From NCBI GenBank assembly GCA_958437495.1, contig CAUBOH010000012.1, positions 1-64,000 of the forward strand: a DNA stretch of 64,000 nt, written 5' to 3'. A model generated the notes under the pieces. That model saw only the letters and a list, made by a program, of their open reading frames with translations. It did no database searches and was not told the origin of the DNA. A program made the position numbers and the translations under genes. Origin of the DNA: an uncultured Collinsella sp. (lineage in GTDB: Bacteria > Actinomycetota > Coriobacteriia > Coriobacteriales > Coriobacteriaceae). Below, one piece after another: positions 1 through 8,057 of this stretch; position 1 is the first letter of the stretch, and every line of letters starts with the position of its first letter.

Positions 1-50
1 CGCAGACGCTCAAGCAGGAATACCTCGATACATACGAGCGAGGTGAATGA
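1..50 (+). CDS. C-terminal tail of an upstream gene (partial)
   Basis: An open frame enters from the left edge and ends at the TGA at 48-50, giving a 15-residue tail (QTLKQEYLDTYERGE). The stop nearly touches the ATG of the next gene at 52, so the two are probably translationally coupled. Family cannot be judged from this tail. Confidence 0.35.
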   Translation, partial: QTLKQEYLDTYERGE

Positions 51-51
51 C

Positions 52-480
52 ATGATAGGCAAGAGCTATGCAAAGATAGCGATTGTTGGCTTTGTACTTT
101 GTCTTGCAATGGTGCTATGTGCATCATTTGCGAGGTATAGGTCCGAACAGTCGTTCATCGATGGCGCTGAAAATGGGTTTGGCATAGACGGGATGTATGT
201 CAACGATGGCGCGACCAGGCCGTCTATGGCGATTCTTGCAGGCGAAGACATGGAATGGCAAATCTGTAATGACGATGGCTCTTGTCTGAGTGGTCGTTTG
301 GCCGCAACGAGCGACCCGAATTCGTTCGATCTTCTCGACAATGATGGATCGGATTGCGGTTCAGTTCACCTGTCGTATGCATCACGAGATGGGATGGACG
401 GTATTCTCTACGTCTCCCACGAGTCTGGCGATTTCAAGATGCGCAGGACTAACCGAGTGCCGGCTTTTTTCGAGGAGTGA
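52..480 (+). CDS. Small membrane-anchored protein of unknown function
   Basis: 142 residues from ATG 52, chosen because a GAGG lies 8 bases upstream; a GTG at 43 would add three residues. Residues about 8-26 are one strongly hydrophobic segment, so the protein is probably anchored with the acidic remainder outside the cell. There is no convincing lipobox. Four cysteines lie outside the N-terminal segment (ICNDDGSC and DCGS regions). I do not recognise the family. It follows the upstream gene directly and is probably in its operon. Confidence 0.6.
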   Translation: MIGKSYAKIAIVGFVLCLAMVLCASFARYRSEQSFIDGAENGFGIDGMYVNDGATRPSMAILAGEDMEWQICNDDGSCLSGRLAATSDPNSFDLLDNDGSDCGSVHLSYASRDGMDGILYVSHESGDFKMRRTNRVPAFFEE

Positions 481-523
481 GAATTCCCGGCGGTCTGCCG
501 ATCAGGCCGCCGGGGTATTGAAC

Positions 524-559
524 CCCGCATTCATCCGTACACACACGGATGAATGCGGG
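524..559. repeat. Perfect inverted repeat, 15-bp arms
   Basis: Arms at 524-538 and 545-559 are exact reverse complements (CCCGCATTCATCCGT) around a 6-base loop. No T tract follows on either strand, so it may be a weak terminator or the scar of a mobile palindrome. Confidence 0.5.
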
Positions 560-606
560 AAGTGTCCGGATGAAGTTGATAATCAAGGAAACAAAGCCGT
601 TCTGCC

Positions 607-918
607 TGGGACGGCTTTGGCTTGGACTTTAACTACAACATCGCAATCGACGCTTATCAGCTCGCGCAACGCGCATGGCCAAATCTCGGACGCTGGTACA
701 TGGAGGACCTTCGAGATTTACTGGACATCCAAAACGACGACGCACACCGCGTGCTCGCCGACTGCGAAGACGAGATGGCTGTCTACAATGCGATCAGAAA
801 CGGCGTGAAGTCCGGAGAGCTTTCTGTGGAACCGCCGCGCCGTCGCGCGAGCCGACCGGGCAACCCGGGCAATCTGGTCCCGGCTCTCCCGGTCGTATTC
901 CTACGATATCGCCCCTAG
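607..918 (+). pseudogene. 3' remnant of a DnaQ-like 3'-5' exonuclease
   Basis: The frame reads FGLDFNYNIAIDAYQLA, then RAWPNLGRWYMEDLRDLL and AHRVLADCEDEMAVY. This resembles the C-terminal half of the DEDDh exonuclease fold: a D..T/Q-LAR-like helix followed by a final His-x4-Asp (here HRVLAD). The N-terminal motif with the first catalytic Asp and Glu is absent, and no good start precedes it. The last 30 residues (Arg/Pro-rich) look like read-through into non-coding DNA. I call it a 5'-truncated remnant; family assignment is by pattern only. Confidence 0.4.
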
Positions 919-930
919 ATCACCAATGTG

Positions 931-1170
931 TCAGATAAAGAATGAGGCAATGGCTATGATCACGCCTACGGCAGATGCAACGACTGCGCCTTTTTTCCTC
1001 TCCTTTAGTCCGACGAATAGGGTTGCCGTAAAGTAAAGGGCGGAAATGCAGGCTATGGCAAGCGAAACGAGTTCCTTGGGCGGTTTCAGCAAAAGGTCGC
1101 TAGCAAAGAGTAATGCAAGCAGGGCAAAGCCGATTGTGGTCAAGTATCTCGATTGATTTTGCGACTGCAT
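931..1170 (-). CDS. Three-TM small membrane protein
   Basis: 79 residues with three hydrophobic segments (about 10-27, 33-52 and 60-79) separated by short charged stretches (KPPKE, KERKK). It is the last gene of a minus-strand trio with a secreted Cys-containing peptide (start 1588) and a thioredoxin-like protein (start 2157). Its position directly downstream of a small secreted peptide is what one would expect of an immunity or export helper, but that is inference; the family is not recognised. Confidence 0.55.
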   Translation of the reverse strand: MQSQNQSRYLTTIGFALLALLFASDLLLKPPKELVSLAIACISALYFTATLFVGLKERKKGAVVASAVGVIIAIASFFI

Positions 1171-1182
1171 GGCAACTGCCTT

Positions 1183-1588
1183 TCAGAACATGCAAGTGAA
1201 AAGTCGGTACGATGTCATTGCGGTTGCAAACAAGCCGCCGCCAGGACCGGTTGTCACGAGACCGGCGATAACTTCAGCGGTGCCAGCAAGGTAGGGATCG
1301 CGCAGGCAAGCCTCCTCCTTCGCGTTCAGCTTGACCTTGTGAGGGACGGTGCGGTTATTTGCAAATCCGTGAGAATCGCACCACGCCTTGGAATATGAAT
1401 CCGTGCAGCGTCCGCGCTCAAAAAAGGGATATATCGTATTTTTCGTCGTAGTTGTCTCCGACGTAGATCTCGCTGCTCTCGGCGGGAGACCCCTCGTCGG
1501 CATAGGCTGCCGCAACGGGCACAAATGGTGTCATGACAAGGGAGAGGCAAAGAGCTGCTGAGACGATGGAGGGCAGGCATTTCTTCAT
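1183..1588 (-). pseudogene. Secreted cysteine-containing peptide gene, frameshifted at a T6 tract
   Basis: From ATG 1588 (preceded by AAGGAG) the frame encodes a signal peptide (MKK, a hydrophobic run, then VAAAYA), an acidic segment, and then stops at 1418-1420. The next frame stays open to 1183 and supplies FERGRCTDSYSKAWCDSHG, AKEEACLRDPY and a glycine-rich hydrophobic end with TCMF. The two frames join if the six T (coding strand; A run at 1420-1425) were five, giving about 134 residues. The mature part would have four Cys and an amphipathic glycine-rich segment, reminiscent of small bacteriocins. Could be phase-variable, decayed, or a sequencing error. Function is not known. Confidence 0.55.
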
Positions 1589-1617
1589 GGCTGGCTCCTT
1601 AATCTGGCCTTTGATAG

Positions 1618-2157
1618 TTACTTGATGTCGCCTCCTTCCGCTTTATATCCGTTGTATTTGGCGTATTTCTTTAATAAGGCAAGAGGTTCTTCCTCTCCTT
1701 CGGATAAGCCGAAGATGTTTCCTTGATCATCCAGTATGAATACGGACGGAATATGCTCAAGTTCATATTGGTCATACACGGTCTTATCTTAATCTATGTA
1801 TATGGGAAAGTCTCCTTCATGGACCGAGGCTTCTTCAATTGTGCTGTCCTCGGAAACAGTGAAAAGGTTCTTCCTTAAGGCTGCGAAATTATCAAGTTGT
1901 TGCATATCTTCTATGAGAGATTCGCAGTGCTGACACCACGATGCCCAGAACATCAAGATATTTTCCTCATTAGGTTTTAGCTTGTTAAAATAATTGACGT
2001 TTCGGCCGAGGCTGAAATTTTGGCCCATTTTAATGGACAAAGATGAGGGATAAGCATCGTGTTGCGGTTTGATATTGACGGCGATTAAGGCGGCGAAACA
2101 CGTCAGAGTCGCCAGAGTCAGTAAGGCGATAACGCATTTTCTCGGTTTCCAGCTCAT
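1618..2157 (-). pseudogene. Membrane-anchored thioredoxin-like (TlpA/ResA-type) protein with in-frame TAA
   Basis: Start ATG 2157 follows an AGAGGGA box. Residues about 8-27 are a signal/anchor. The redox motif is WASWCQHC (CxxC). The frame meets TAA at 1789-1791 after PIYID, yet continues in the same frame with DKTVYDQYELEHIPSVFILD, which holds the cis-Pro (IPSVF) typical of thioredoxins, and ends at 1618-1620. The full product would be 179 residues; the truncated one lacks the cis-Pro strand and should not fold properly. It sits 29 bases upstream of the secreted Cys-peptide gene, so it may have formed that peptide's disulfides. Confidence 0.65.
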
Positions 2158-2196
2158 GACAGATCCCTCTCTCATGGTGAAACGCATACGTTTTGA

Positions 2197-2415
2197 AACG
2201 GGATACCGCTTCGATTCGTTCCGGACGCGGATGTGGACGTAACTGGTCTCGGTGCCAAGTGCGATTTCAGTACTGTATATGACTTAACGGGAATGTCCGA
2301 GCAGTGCCGGAGTCTCCATCTGGATTGTTCCGACTGGAACATCAGCCCGAATACACTGCATAGCGACTCCAACAAGAACGTCCCCGGCGTAATCCTTCCC
2401 AAGGCATGGCAATAG
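2197..2415 (+). pseudogene. Possible remnant of a BspA-like (DUF285) surface protein
   Basis: A short open frame without a clear start reads LTGMSEQCRSLHLDCSDWN. It loosely resembles the repeat pattern of DUF285/BspA leucine-rich repeats (M-F-x-C-x-S-L...D-x-S-x-W-N). It ends 21 bases before a strong hairpin. Weak evidence; it could equally be non-coding. Confidence 0.22.
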
Positions 2416-2436
2416 ACAAGTTCAAGTGAACGCATG

Positions 2437-2468
2437 AAGGTGGCTCCCGAACCATCGGGAGCCACCTT
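2437..2468. terminator. Strong hairpin, possible bidirectional terminator
   Basis: AAGGTGGCTCCCG, a 6-base loop, then its exact complement. It lies between the plus-strand remnant ending at 2415 and the minus-strand gene ending at 2498. No U tract follows, so factor-independent termination is only moderately supported. Confidence 0.5.
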
Positions 2469-2497
2469 CGCAATTCAACCGATGGGAAAACCGACTG

Positions 2498-3931
2498 CTA
2501 ATTCAATTTGACCCAGATGGCGGGACGGACTCCGAGCAAGTCATCCTGCTCGCTCCCGTCATCGCCAAATTTGATATCGCCCATCTTGCACACGTAATTG
2601 GCTAGGGGCTGTCCGACATAGTAGAAATCACTATAGTCTGAGCTGCCGCTGTACTTCTCGACGGTAGAGGTCCACCAGTCCTTAACTTTATCGTCCTTCA
2701 CTGACTTTGCGTACCGGAAATCGTCCGATAGCGCGGGTTCGCAAAGGAGAAAGGAGTTGAGAATCGTGACGTCTCCGTCGATGAGGCCCCGCTCGACATC
2801 GCTGAAGGCGAAATCCCTGAAGCTGCCGTTCAGATAGTCGTATAGCGAGCTGGACTTGAAATCGGTTGCGTCGCCTTGCGTATCGAACGCCATCTCGTCG
2901 ATGCACTGCTGGGTTACGAGAAGGGCCCGTCCGTCCTCCTTGTCGACTACGATCCATCTGATTGGTCTGCCGGCGATTGCGGCGCCCTTGTAGGCCGCCA
3001 GCCCACCCGAATAGGTCCCGAACTCGACGGTCTGCCCAATCGACTTGCTGTCGATTACCTCCTGCTCCGCCTTCATGTCCGCCCGCGCTTCGAGCATGGA
3101 CGGCAGGGGCGAGATGGCGACCATGACGGCAAGCAGGACGATGCCCGCGACAGCTGCGACGGCTATCTTCTTCCTCCTTTTCGAGAGGTTCGCAATCTTC
3201 GCGCCGGCCTCCCTTGCCTTCTCGCCCGAATCCCCGTATCCCTGCTCGGCCAGCTTCTCGAGGCTTTCCTTGGCGGCCTCAGCTTCCTTCCTGTTGCCCT
3301 TCTCGAGTATCGCGACGCTCGTCTTGTAGACCCTGTCCCTTCTGGATTCATCCAGGAACGTGGCATCTTCCAGATCCGCCATTTTCTCGCGCACGGCGCC
3401 GCAGTTCCAGCAGGTACCGCGCTTGAGGTTCACCGCACCGCAGCCGCACTGCCACCACCCGTCGTGTTCGGAATGGACGCCCGTGCATTTGAAGGTATCG
3501 GCCCCCATCTCGGAGAGCAGGACATCGCGTTCCGACTCCTCGACCCCGTTGAGTGCGAGTGGCGCGGGGCTATCGATGTCGATCGGGTCGCCGAAGGAGG
3601 TCTCGCCGTCCGCTCGGGTCACAACGGCACGCGAGCCGGTGATAACAGACAGCTTGATTCTCACCGCCTTGGGCCTGAGCACCTCGCCGGCGGGCAGGTC
3701 GGCATCTAGGAGCGAGAAGTCGACGGTCTCCGTCTCCCCTCCCTCGCCCTCGAGCCCGACAGTGAACTCTATGCGGCTGATGGGTTTCGTCGATACGTTG
3801 ACGATCTTTGTTTGGAGGAAGCAGGCTCCCGTCTCGGTGTCTCTGGAGACTTGGATGGCTAACATCCTGACAGGGCAAAGCTCCTGCCAGGAGGGGTTGG
3901 CGTCGCGGTAAACAATCTTGTATTTCGACAT
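2498..3931 (-). CDS. Zinc-ribbon, single-TM protein with C-terminal DUF6273 domain
   Basis: 477 residues. Residues 1-130 look like a beta-rich domain. Residues 159-178 form a zinc ribbon (WWQCGCGAVNLKRGTCWNCG; Cys 162, 164, 174, 177). A charged helix (about 200-250) leads to a TM segment at about 255-275. The C-terminal 180 residues carry the DUF6273 pattern (rewriting of I-R-W-I-V, L..YLNGSF, WWTST, ending GVRPAIWVKLN). Topology suggests a cytoplasmic zinc ribbon and an exported DUF6273 domain. Start ATG 3931 has GAGGTG upstream and follows the preceding gene's stop by 2 bases. The function of DUF6273 is not established. Confidence 0.75.
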   Translation of the reverse strand: MSKYKIVYRDANPSWQELCPVRMLAIQVSRDTETGACFLQTKIVNVSTKPISRIEFTVGLEGEGGETETVDFSLLDADLPAGEVLRPKAVRIKLSVITGSRAVVTRADGETSFGDPIDIDSPAPLALNGVEESERDVLLSEMGADTFKCTGVHSEHDGWWQCGCGAVNLKRGTCWNCGAVREKMADLEDATFLDESRRDRVYKTSVAILEKGNRKEAEAAKESLEKLAEQGYGDSGEKAREAGAKIANLSKRRKKIAVAAVAGIVLLAVMVAISPLPSMLEARADMKAEQEVIDSKSIGQTVEFGTYSGGLAAYKGAAIAGRPIRWIVVDKEDGRALLVTQQCIDEMAFDTQGDATDFKSSSLYDYLNGSFRDFAFSDVERGLIDGDVTILNSFLLCEPALSDDFRYAKSVKDDKVKDWWTSTVEKYSGSSDYSDFYYVGQPLANYVCKMGDIKFGDDGSEQDDLLGVRPAIWVKLN

Positions 3932-3933
3932 TA

Positions 3934-4215
3934 CTACACCTCGGGCAGGGCGTCTTCGTCCCTTTGTGCGCTGGGCGCCGGTGCCGCTCGGTCGGGCAGA
4001 GCGCAGACGATCAGGCCGACCATGAGCGCCGTGCCGAAAAGGCCGATGAACCAGAGGATTCCCGCGCCATTGGTGTAATGCCCCTTGGCCCTGGCAATCT
4101 TAACGAGCTCCGCCACGCCGCAGATGTTGCCGGCGATCGCCAGGAAAGGCAGGAAGAAGATTATCAGCTCCAGGCTTATTTTTGGTCCCTCCTTCTCGAC
4201 CACCCGCTTCGACAC
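3934..4215 (-). CDS. Small two-TM membrane protein
   Basis: 93 residues from GTG 4215, preferred because GGAGG lies 7 bases upstream; a longer ATG start at 4392 would add an unlikely 59-residue extension that crosses the divergent promoter region. Two hydrophobic segments (about 13-34 and 51-73) flank a polar loop, and the tail is acidic. It ends 2 bases before the zinc-ribbon DUF6273 gene, so the two are co-transcribed and may form a membrane complex. Family not recognised. Confidence 0.6.
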   Translation of the reverse strand: MSKRVVEKEGPKISLELIIFFLPFLAIAGNICGVAELVKIARAKGHYTNGAGILWFIGLFGTALMVGLIVCALPDRAAPAPSAQRDEDALPEV

Positions 4216-4426
4216 CGGCGGTCCTCCGTTACTTCCGACATCACCAATTCTACTGTCCTCACCTGCGAATTTGTTGAGCAACAAATTCGATTGTGTGAGC
4301 GGTCGGTTGAGCTGCGCAGACGTTGAGCTAATTATTCTTTGCCGCTGCGGCAAGACCAGCACAACTTTTTGGAATAGTCCTACGCTCGGCAATGTATCTA
4401 CAAGCCCTGAGCGAAGGGAGTCGCAT

Positions 4427-5442
4427 ATGCATGCAGCGGCAATTAACCTTCGTGGGGGGGGGTATCTCCTAGGAATACCCGCCTCCGAGGGCAGTCAATC
4501 ATCGAGTACGTCCTGATTATCGCCATCTTCGGCCTGGTTATCGTGTTCGCGGGACCCGGCGTGGCAGGCGCCATCTGAAATCAGTTCAACCTGGTCGGCA
4601 ACACGGTAAACAACGGGACGACTGGCGGAACCGAGGGCGGCGCGTCCGGCGGTGGCTCCACTGGGGCCGATTCCGCGACCGTACTGGCGGCTGTCGCCAA
4701 GGACGCGAAGGACTGGGCGCTCGATGAGCAGAAGGCCGTGGCCGAGGACATCGCAGCCAAGGGCGAGGCGTCTCCCGCCTACGCCAAGGCGAAAGCCGCC
4801 ATGGATGCGGGGACGAAGTTCTCCGTCATGCTCACGAACCGAATCACGATGGAATATCGAATCATCGGCATCAACCACGACGACTTGGCCGACGGATCCG
4901 GCAAGGCGGGACTGACGTTCCCAACCACCTCGACGGGTATTTCGTCCCATATAAACGCGACTGACACCAACGACGGCGGTTGGGAGAAGTCGGAGCTCCG
5001 TGCGAAGATGAACTCCGGGGAGATCTGGAACCTCATGCCGTCCAATTTCCAGTCCAAGGTGAAGAGCGCCAAAAAGCTCACGAACAACGTCGGCGGAATC
5101 GATAAGAACGCCGCCGTAACCGCGACCTCGGACAGGCTGTTCCTTCTCAGCTACTCCGAGATCGCGCCCTGCACCTCCCATTGGACCTCCGACTTCACTT
5201 CCCTTTGGGCCTCCGACTACCCCTGGAGTTCCTCCGAGGGTAGCCAGTACGAGGCCTTCAAGGGCAAGGTGACGAATAACGATAATCCCAACTCTGCCAT
5301 TGCCATTAGCAGCTTATGGAGGGAGCGTTCGGTGTTACCGAAACTTTCTGCGTGCTTCCTCGACGTCACCGGCACTGGCAGGTCGTCGCGTGGCGACGAC
5401 GCGAGCGCTTCGCTTTGCGTCTGCCCCGCTTGGTGCTTCTAG
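4427..5442 (+). pseudogene. Flp-pilin-like N-terminus fused to DUF6273, broken by a G9 tract and an in-frame TGA
   Basis: After RGQSIIEYVLIIAIFG comes a hydrophobic helix, a Gly/Thr linker and a DUF6273 domain (VTNNVGG, RLFLLSYSEI, ending CVCPAWCF at 5442). RG-QSII-EY fits the G/XXXXEY processing motif of Flp-type prepilins, so this looks like a minor pilin with a DUF6273 tip. Two lesions block it. No start exists in frame downstream of the TAA at 4444-4446, so ATG 4427 (AGGGAG upstream) or 4431 reaches the body only if the nine-G run (4454-4462) changes length. TGA at 4576-4578 interrupts GVAGAI-NQFNL; CGA or TGG is a plausible ancestor. A downstream start (GTG 4738) would give only the DUF6273 part. 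Confidence 0.6.
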
Positions 5443-5465
5443 CCTGTCTTCTAGCTTGTCTAGCG

Positions 5466-5500
5466 AAAAGCCTGGGCAACTTCTCGCGGGCTTTTCTTTT
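5466..5500 (+). terminator. Rho-independent terminator
   Basis: AAAAGCC and GGGCTTTT pair around a 15-base loop and are followed by CTTTT, 23 bases after the DUF6273 pseudogene. Confidence 0.7.
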
Positions 5501-5920
5501 GGCGGTTACTCGAACGGTCTGATGTTCGTGGCACAGGTAGTCGGGTTGAGGAGAAATGGGGTCATAAAGCGGCTCTCAGAGCGCCTGCCGCTCTCCCCCG
5601 CCATTACCCCTGCGGTGTTCTCGTATGGCGTCCATCCTGCTTGGCGTTTCGTTGCAACAGCCAACTTGTCCACCGATCAAGTGAACTGCTGGAATAAATA
5701 CAGCGACACGCTTGTTCGTTACAGTCGCTATATCTGTGTAAATCGCCGCGATAAATACAGCCCGTACTCGGCTGTATACCAGCTACGCGTATGTAGATTC
5801 ATATCGCGTTATTAAATCGGCTCAAGTGTGTGCAAAAAGCGTAAGTAGCCGCAAAAGTCGATTATCGCGCAGGTAGATTTTTGGCACCCTGTTGCCTAAT
5901 CAAAATTAAGCAATTGCTTA
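5501..5920. other. Intergenic stretch without a supported gene
   Basis: Short open frames here have no ribosome-binding site and no recognisable motifs. The only structure is a perfect 16-bp palindrome, TTAAGCAATTGCTTAA at 5906-5921, which could be an operator or part of the downstream tRNA terminator region. Confidence 0.5.
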
Positions 5921-5953
5921 AAACAAAAAAGGTCAGACACTAGGTGCCTGACC
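5921..5953 (-). terminator. Terminator of tRNA-Pro
   Basis: On the minus strand a GGTCAGGCACC/TGTCTGACC hairpin (5931-5953) is followed by six T and more T-rich sequence, 13 bases after the tRNA 3' end. Confidence 0.75.
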
Positions 5954-5966
5954 TGCAAACTTCTGG

Positions 5967-6040
<74 letters not shown>

Positions 6041-6120
6041 AAGCTTTTGTTTGTTGCTCTGCTCTCGCTCGCAACAGGGAGTATATTAACCCGAAACTTT
6101 AGACTTGTGCAAGAACTTTT

Positions 6121-7335
6121 TTATAAATTTTGAAGCAAGTTCAAAATTGTATCTGCGAGCTGGGGTTTTGTTAGCACGGGAAGTTCTTGCGTGCCCGTTG
6201 TGCTTACGATCCAGGCCTTGTTAGTGTCGGTTCCAAAGCCCGAATCGGCGCGTGAGACATCGTTAGCGATAATGGCATCACAACCCTTGCGGGCGAGCTT
6301 ACGCTGCGCGTACTCCACGACGTTATCGGTCTCGGCCGCAAAGCCGATTACGCGCCGCACTCCCTTTTGACACGAAAGCTCGGCCAAGATGTCAACGGTC
6401 TCGACCAGTTCAATGCGATCCAAACGCTCGTTGGACTTTTTGAGTTTATGGTCGGCTGGAGCGGCGGGTGTGTAGTCAGCGACGGCAGCCGCACAAATGG
6501 CCGCATCGGCCGTCTGAAAGGCGCTCAGAGCCGCCTGCAGCATCTCTGTGGCGGTTTGCACACGCACGCACTCCACGCCGCGGGGAACATCAAGCGATGT
6601 CGGTCCCAGCACAAGCGTGACCTCGGCACCGCGGCGAGTGGCCTCCCCCGCCAGGGCGATGCCCATCTTGCCCGACGACCGGTTGCCAATAAAGCGCACG
6701 GGATCGATCGGCTCGTGCGTGGGGCCGGCGGTAATCACGATGCGCTTACCTGCCAGGTCCTGAGGCGCGGGGTTGAGCACCTCGCAGACAGCCTCGACGA
6801 TGTCCTCGGGCTCGCTCATGCGTCCCGTGTCCACGTCGCCGCAGGCAAGGTAGCCGCTGCCGGGTCCCACCACATGGACACCGCGCTCGCGCAGCGTGGA
6901 CATGTTGGCCTGTGTCGCCGGCGCCTTCCACATGCCGTTGTTCATAGCGGGTGCGATCACGATGGGTCGCGGCGTCGCAAGTAGCGTGGTGGAGATGAGG
7001 TCGTCGGCGATGCCGTTGGCCATCTTGGCGATGATATTGGCCGTCGCGGGCGCCACGACCACCAGATCGGGCTCTTGCGCCAGCGAAATGTGGTGGATGG
7101 GGTCGGAGGGGTCGTCGAACAGGCCTACGGCGACGGGCTCGTTGGTGAGCGCACGGAAGGTGAGCGGGCCGACAAACTCGGTGGCATGCTCGCTCATAAC
7201 GACCTTGACGCGCGCGCCGCGCTTTTGCAGCTGGCGCACGATATTGCACGACTTATAGGCGGCGATCCCGCCGGTAATGCCCAGCAGGATCGTTTTTCCC
7301 TCAAGTTGCATTGAATTGTTGGATGCCGCCGTCAT
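6121..7335 (-). CDS. coaBC: Bifunctional phosphopantothenoylcysteine decarboxylase / phosphopantothenate-cysteine ligase
   Basis: 404 residues, usual length. Makes 4'-phosphopantetheine from phosphopantothenate and cysteine in CoA synthesis. The N-terminal flavoprotein half has GITGGIAAYKS, the PxMNxxMW motif (APAMNNGMW) and the active-site Cys in YLACGDVDTGRM. The ligase half starts near residue 195 with ITAGPTHEPIDPVRFIGNRS and has the KLKKSNERLD nucleotide-site motif. Start ATG 7335 is supported by AAGGAAG within the end of the preceding gene, whose stop it follows by 2 bases. Confidence 0.97.
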   Translation of the reverse strand: MTAASNNSMQLEGKTILLGITGGIAAYKSCNIVRQLQKRGARVKVVMSEHATEFVGPLTFRALTNEPVAVGLFDDPSDPIHHISLAQEPDLVVVAPATANIIAKMANGIADDLISTTLLATPRPIVIAPAMNNGMWKAPATQANMSTLRERGVHVVGPGSGYLACGDVDTGRMSEPEDIVEAVCEVLNPAPQDLAGKRIVITAGPTHEPIDPVRFIGNRSSGKMGIALAGEATRRGAEVTLVLGPTSLDVPRGVECVRVQTATEMLQAALSAFQTADAAICAAAVADYTPAAPADHKLKKSNERLDRIELVETVDILAELSCQKGVRRVIGFAAETDNVVEYAQRKLARKGCDAIIANDVSRADSGFGTDTNKAWIVSTTGTQELPVLTKPQLADTILNLLQNL

Positions 7336-7337
7336 CG

Positions 7338-8057
7338 CTAGGCTTCCTTGCTCGGGAGTACCAGGAGGCGGTGGCAGTACGGGCAGTGCGTAATCTCGCT
7401 GCCGTCGTGGTTGAGGTCGCTCATGGACGATGCCTGCAGCGCGGTGTGGCAGACCGTGGGAATGTTGCCCTGGATGGTCTCGACGGCCAGCCCGCGGAAC
7501 TGCTTCAGCAGACGCTCGTAGTCGGTGAGCACGTCGGTCGGCAGCGTGGCGGCAAGCGCGGTGCGCTCCTTAGTGGCGGCATCAATCTGGGCCTGGAGGT
7601 CGGCGGCCTTGGCGCGGGCGGCCTTGGTATCGGCCTTCACGCCCTCCTCGAACTTGGCGATGATGGCCTGCGCGCGAGCCTCGCGGTCGAGCGCCTCCTT
7701 GTGGGCGACGACGACGTCCTTGCGGGTGTGCTCGATCTTGTCCAGACGCTTGGCCAGGGTGGCGAGCTCGTTCTCTAGGTCCTGAACCTCGCGGTAGTCG
7801 GAGCCGTCGACATGGCGCTTCTTGGCAGCCTCGATGGCGTTGTTGGTCTGAATCTCGGTGGTGTTGAGATCGTCGAGCTCAATGTCCAGATCCTTGCGCT
7901 GGGCGTAGAGCTTGGTCATCTCGGACTTGAGCTTCACATAGGTCTTGCGCTTTGAAGCGAGCTCCTTGAGCTCCGGCATATTGGCAAGTTCGCTCTTGTT
8001 GCGGGCGAGCTCCAAATCGATCTGTTGCAGCTTGAGTAGCGTAGCGCCGGCGCTCAT
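7338..8057 (-). CDS. Coiled-coil protein with C4-type zinc-ribbon-like tail
   Basis: 239 residues from ATG 8057 (AAGGAGAG upstream); the longer start at 8093 is unlikely. Residues about 8-175 form a long alpha-helical hairpin rich in Lys, Glu and Ala. The C-terminus ends with VCHTALQA...THCPYCHRLL. This matches the widespread family of coiled-coil proteins with a C4 zinc ribbon that often neighbours NIF3-like genes. The first knuckle seems to have lost one Cys (CH rather than CxxC), so zinc binding may be altered. It overlaps the NIF3-like gene by 4 bases. Confidence 0.8.
   Translation of the reverse strand: MSAGATLLKLQQIDLELARNKSELANMPELKELASKRKTYVKLKSEMTKLYAQRKDLDIELDDLNTTEIQTNNAIEAAKKRHVDGSDYREVQDLENELATLAKRLDKIEHTRKDVVVAHKEALDREARAQAIIAKFEEGVKADTKAARAKAADLQAQIDAATKERTALAATLPTDVLTDYERLLKQFRGLAVETIQGNIPTVCHTALQASSMSDLNHDGSEITHCPYCHRLLVLPSKEA

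Noticed and set aside
5501..5815. Plus-strand frame 5300-5815 as a gene
   Set aside because: It overlaps the DUF6273 coding end in another frame, crosses a terminator, and has no motif or ribosome site.
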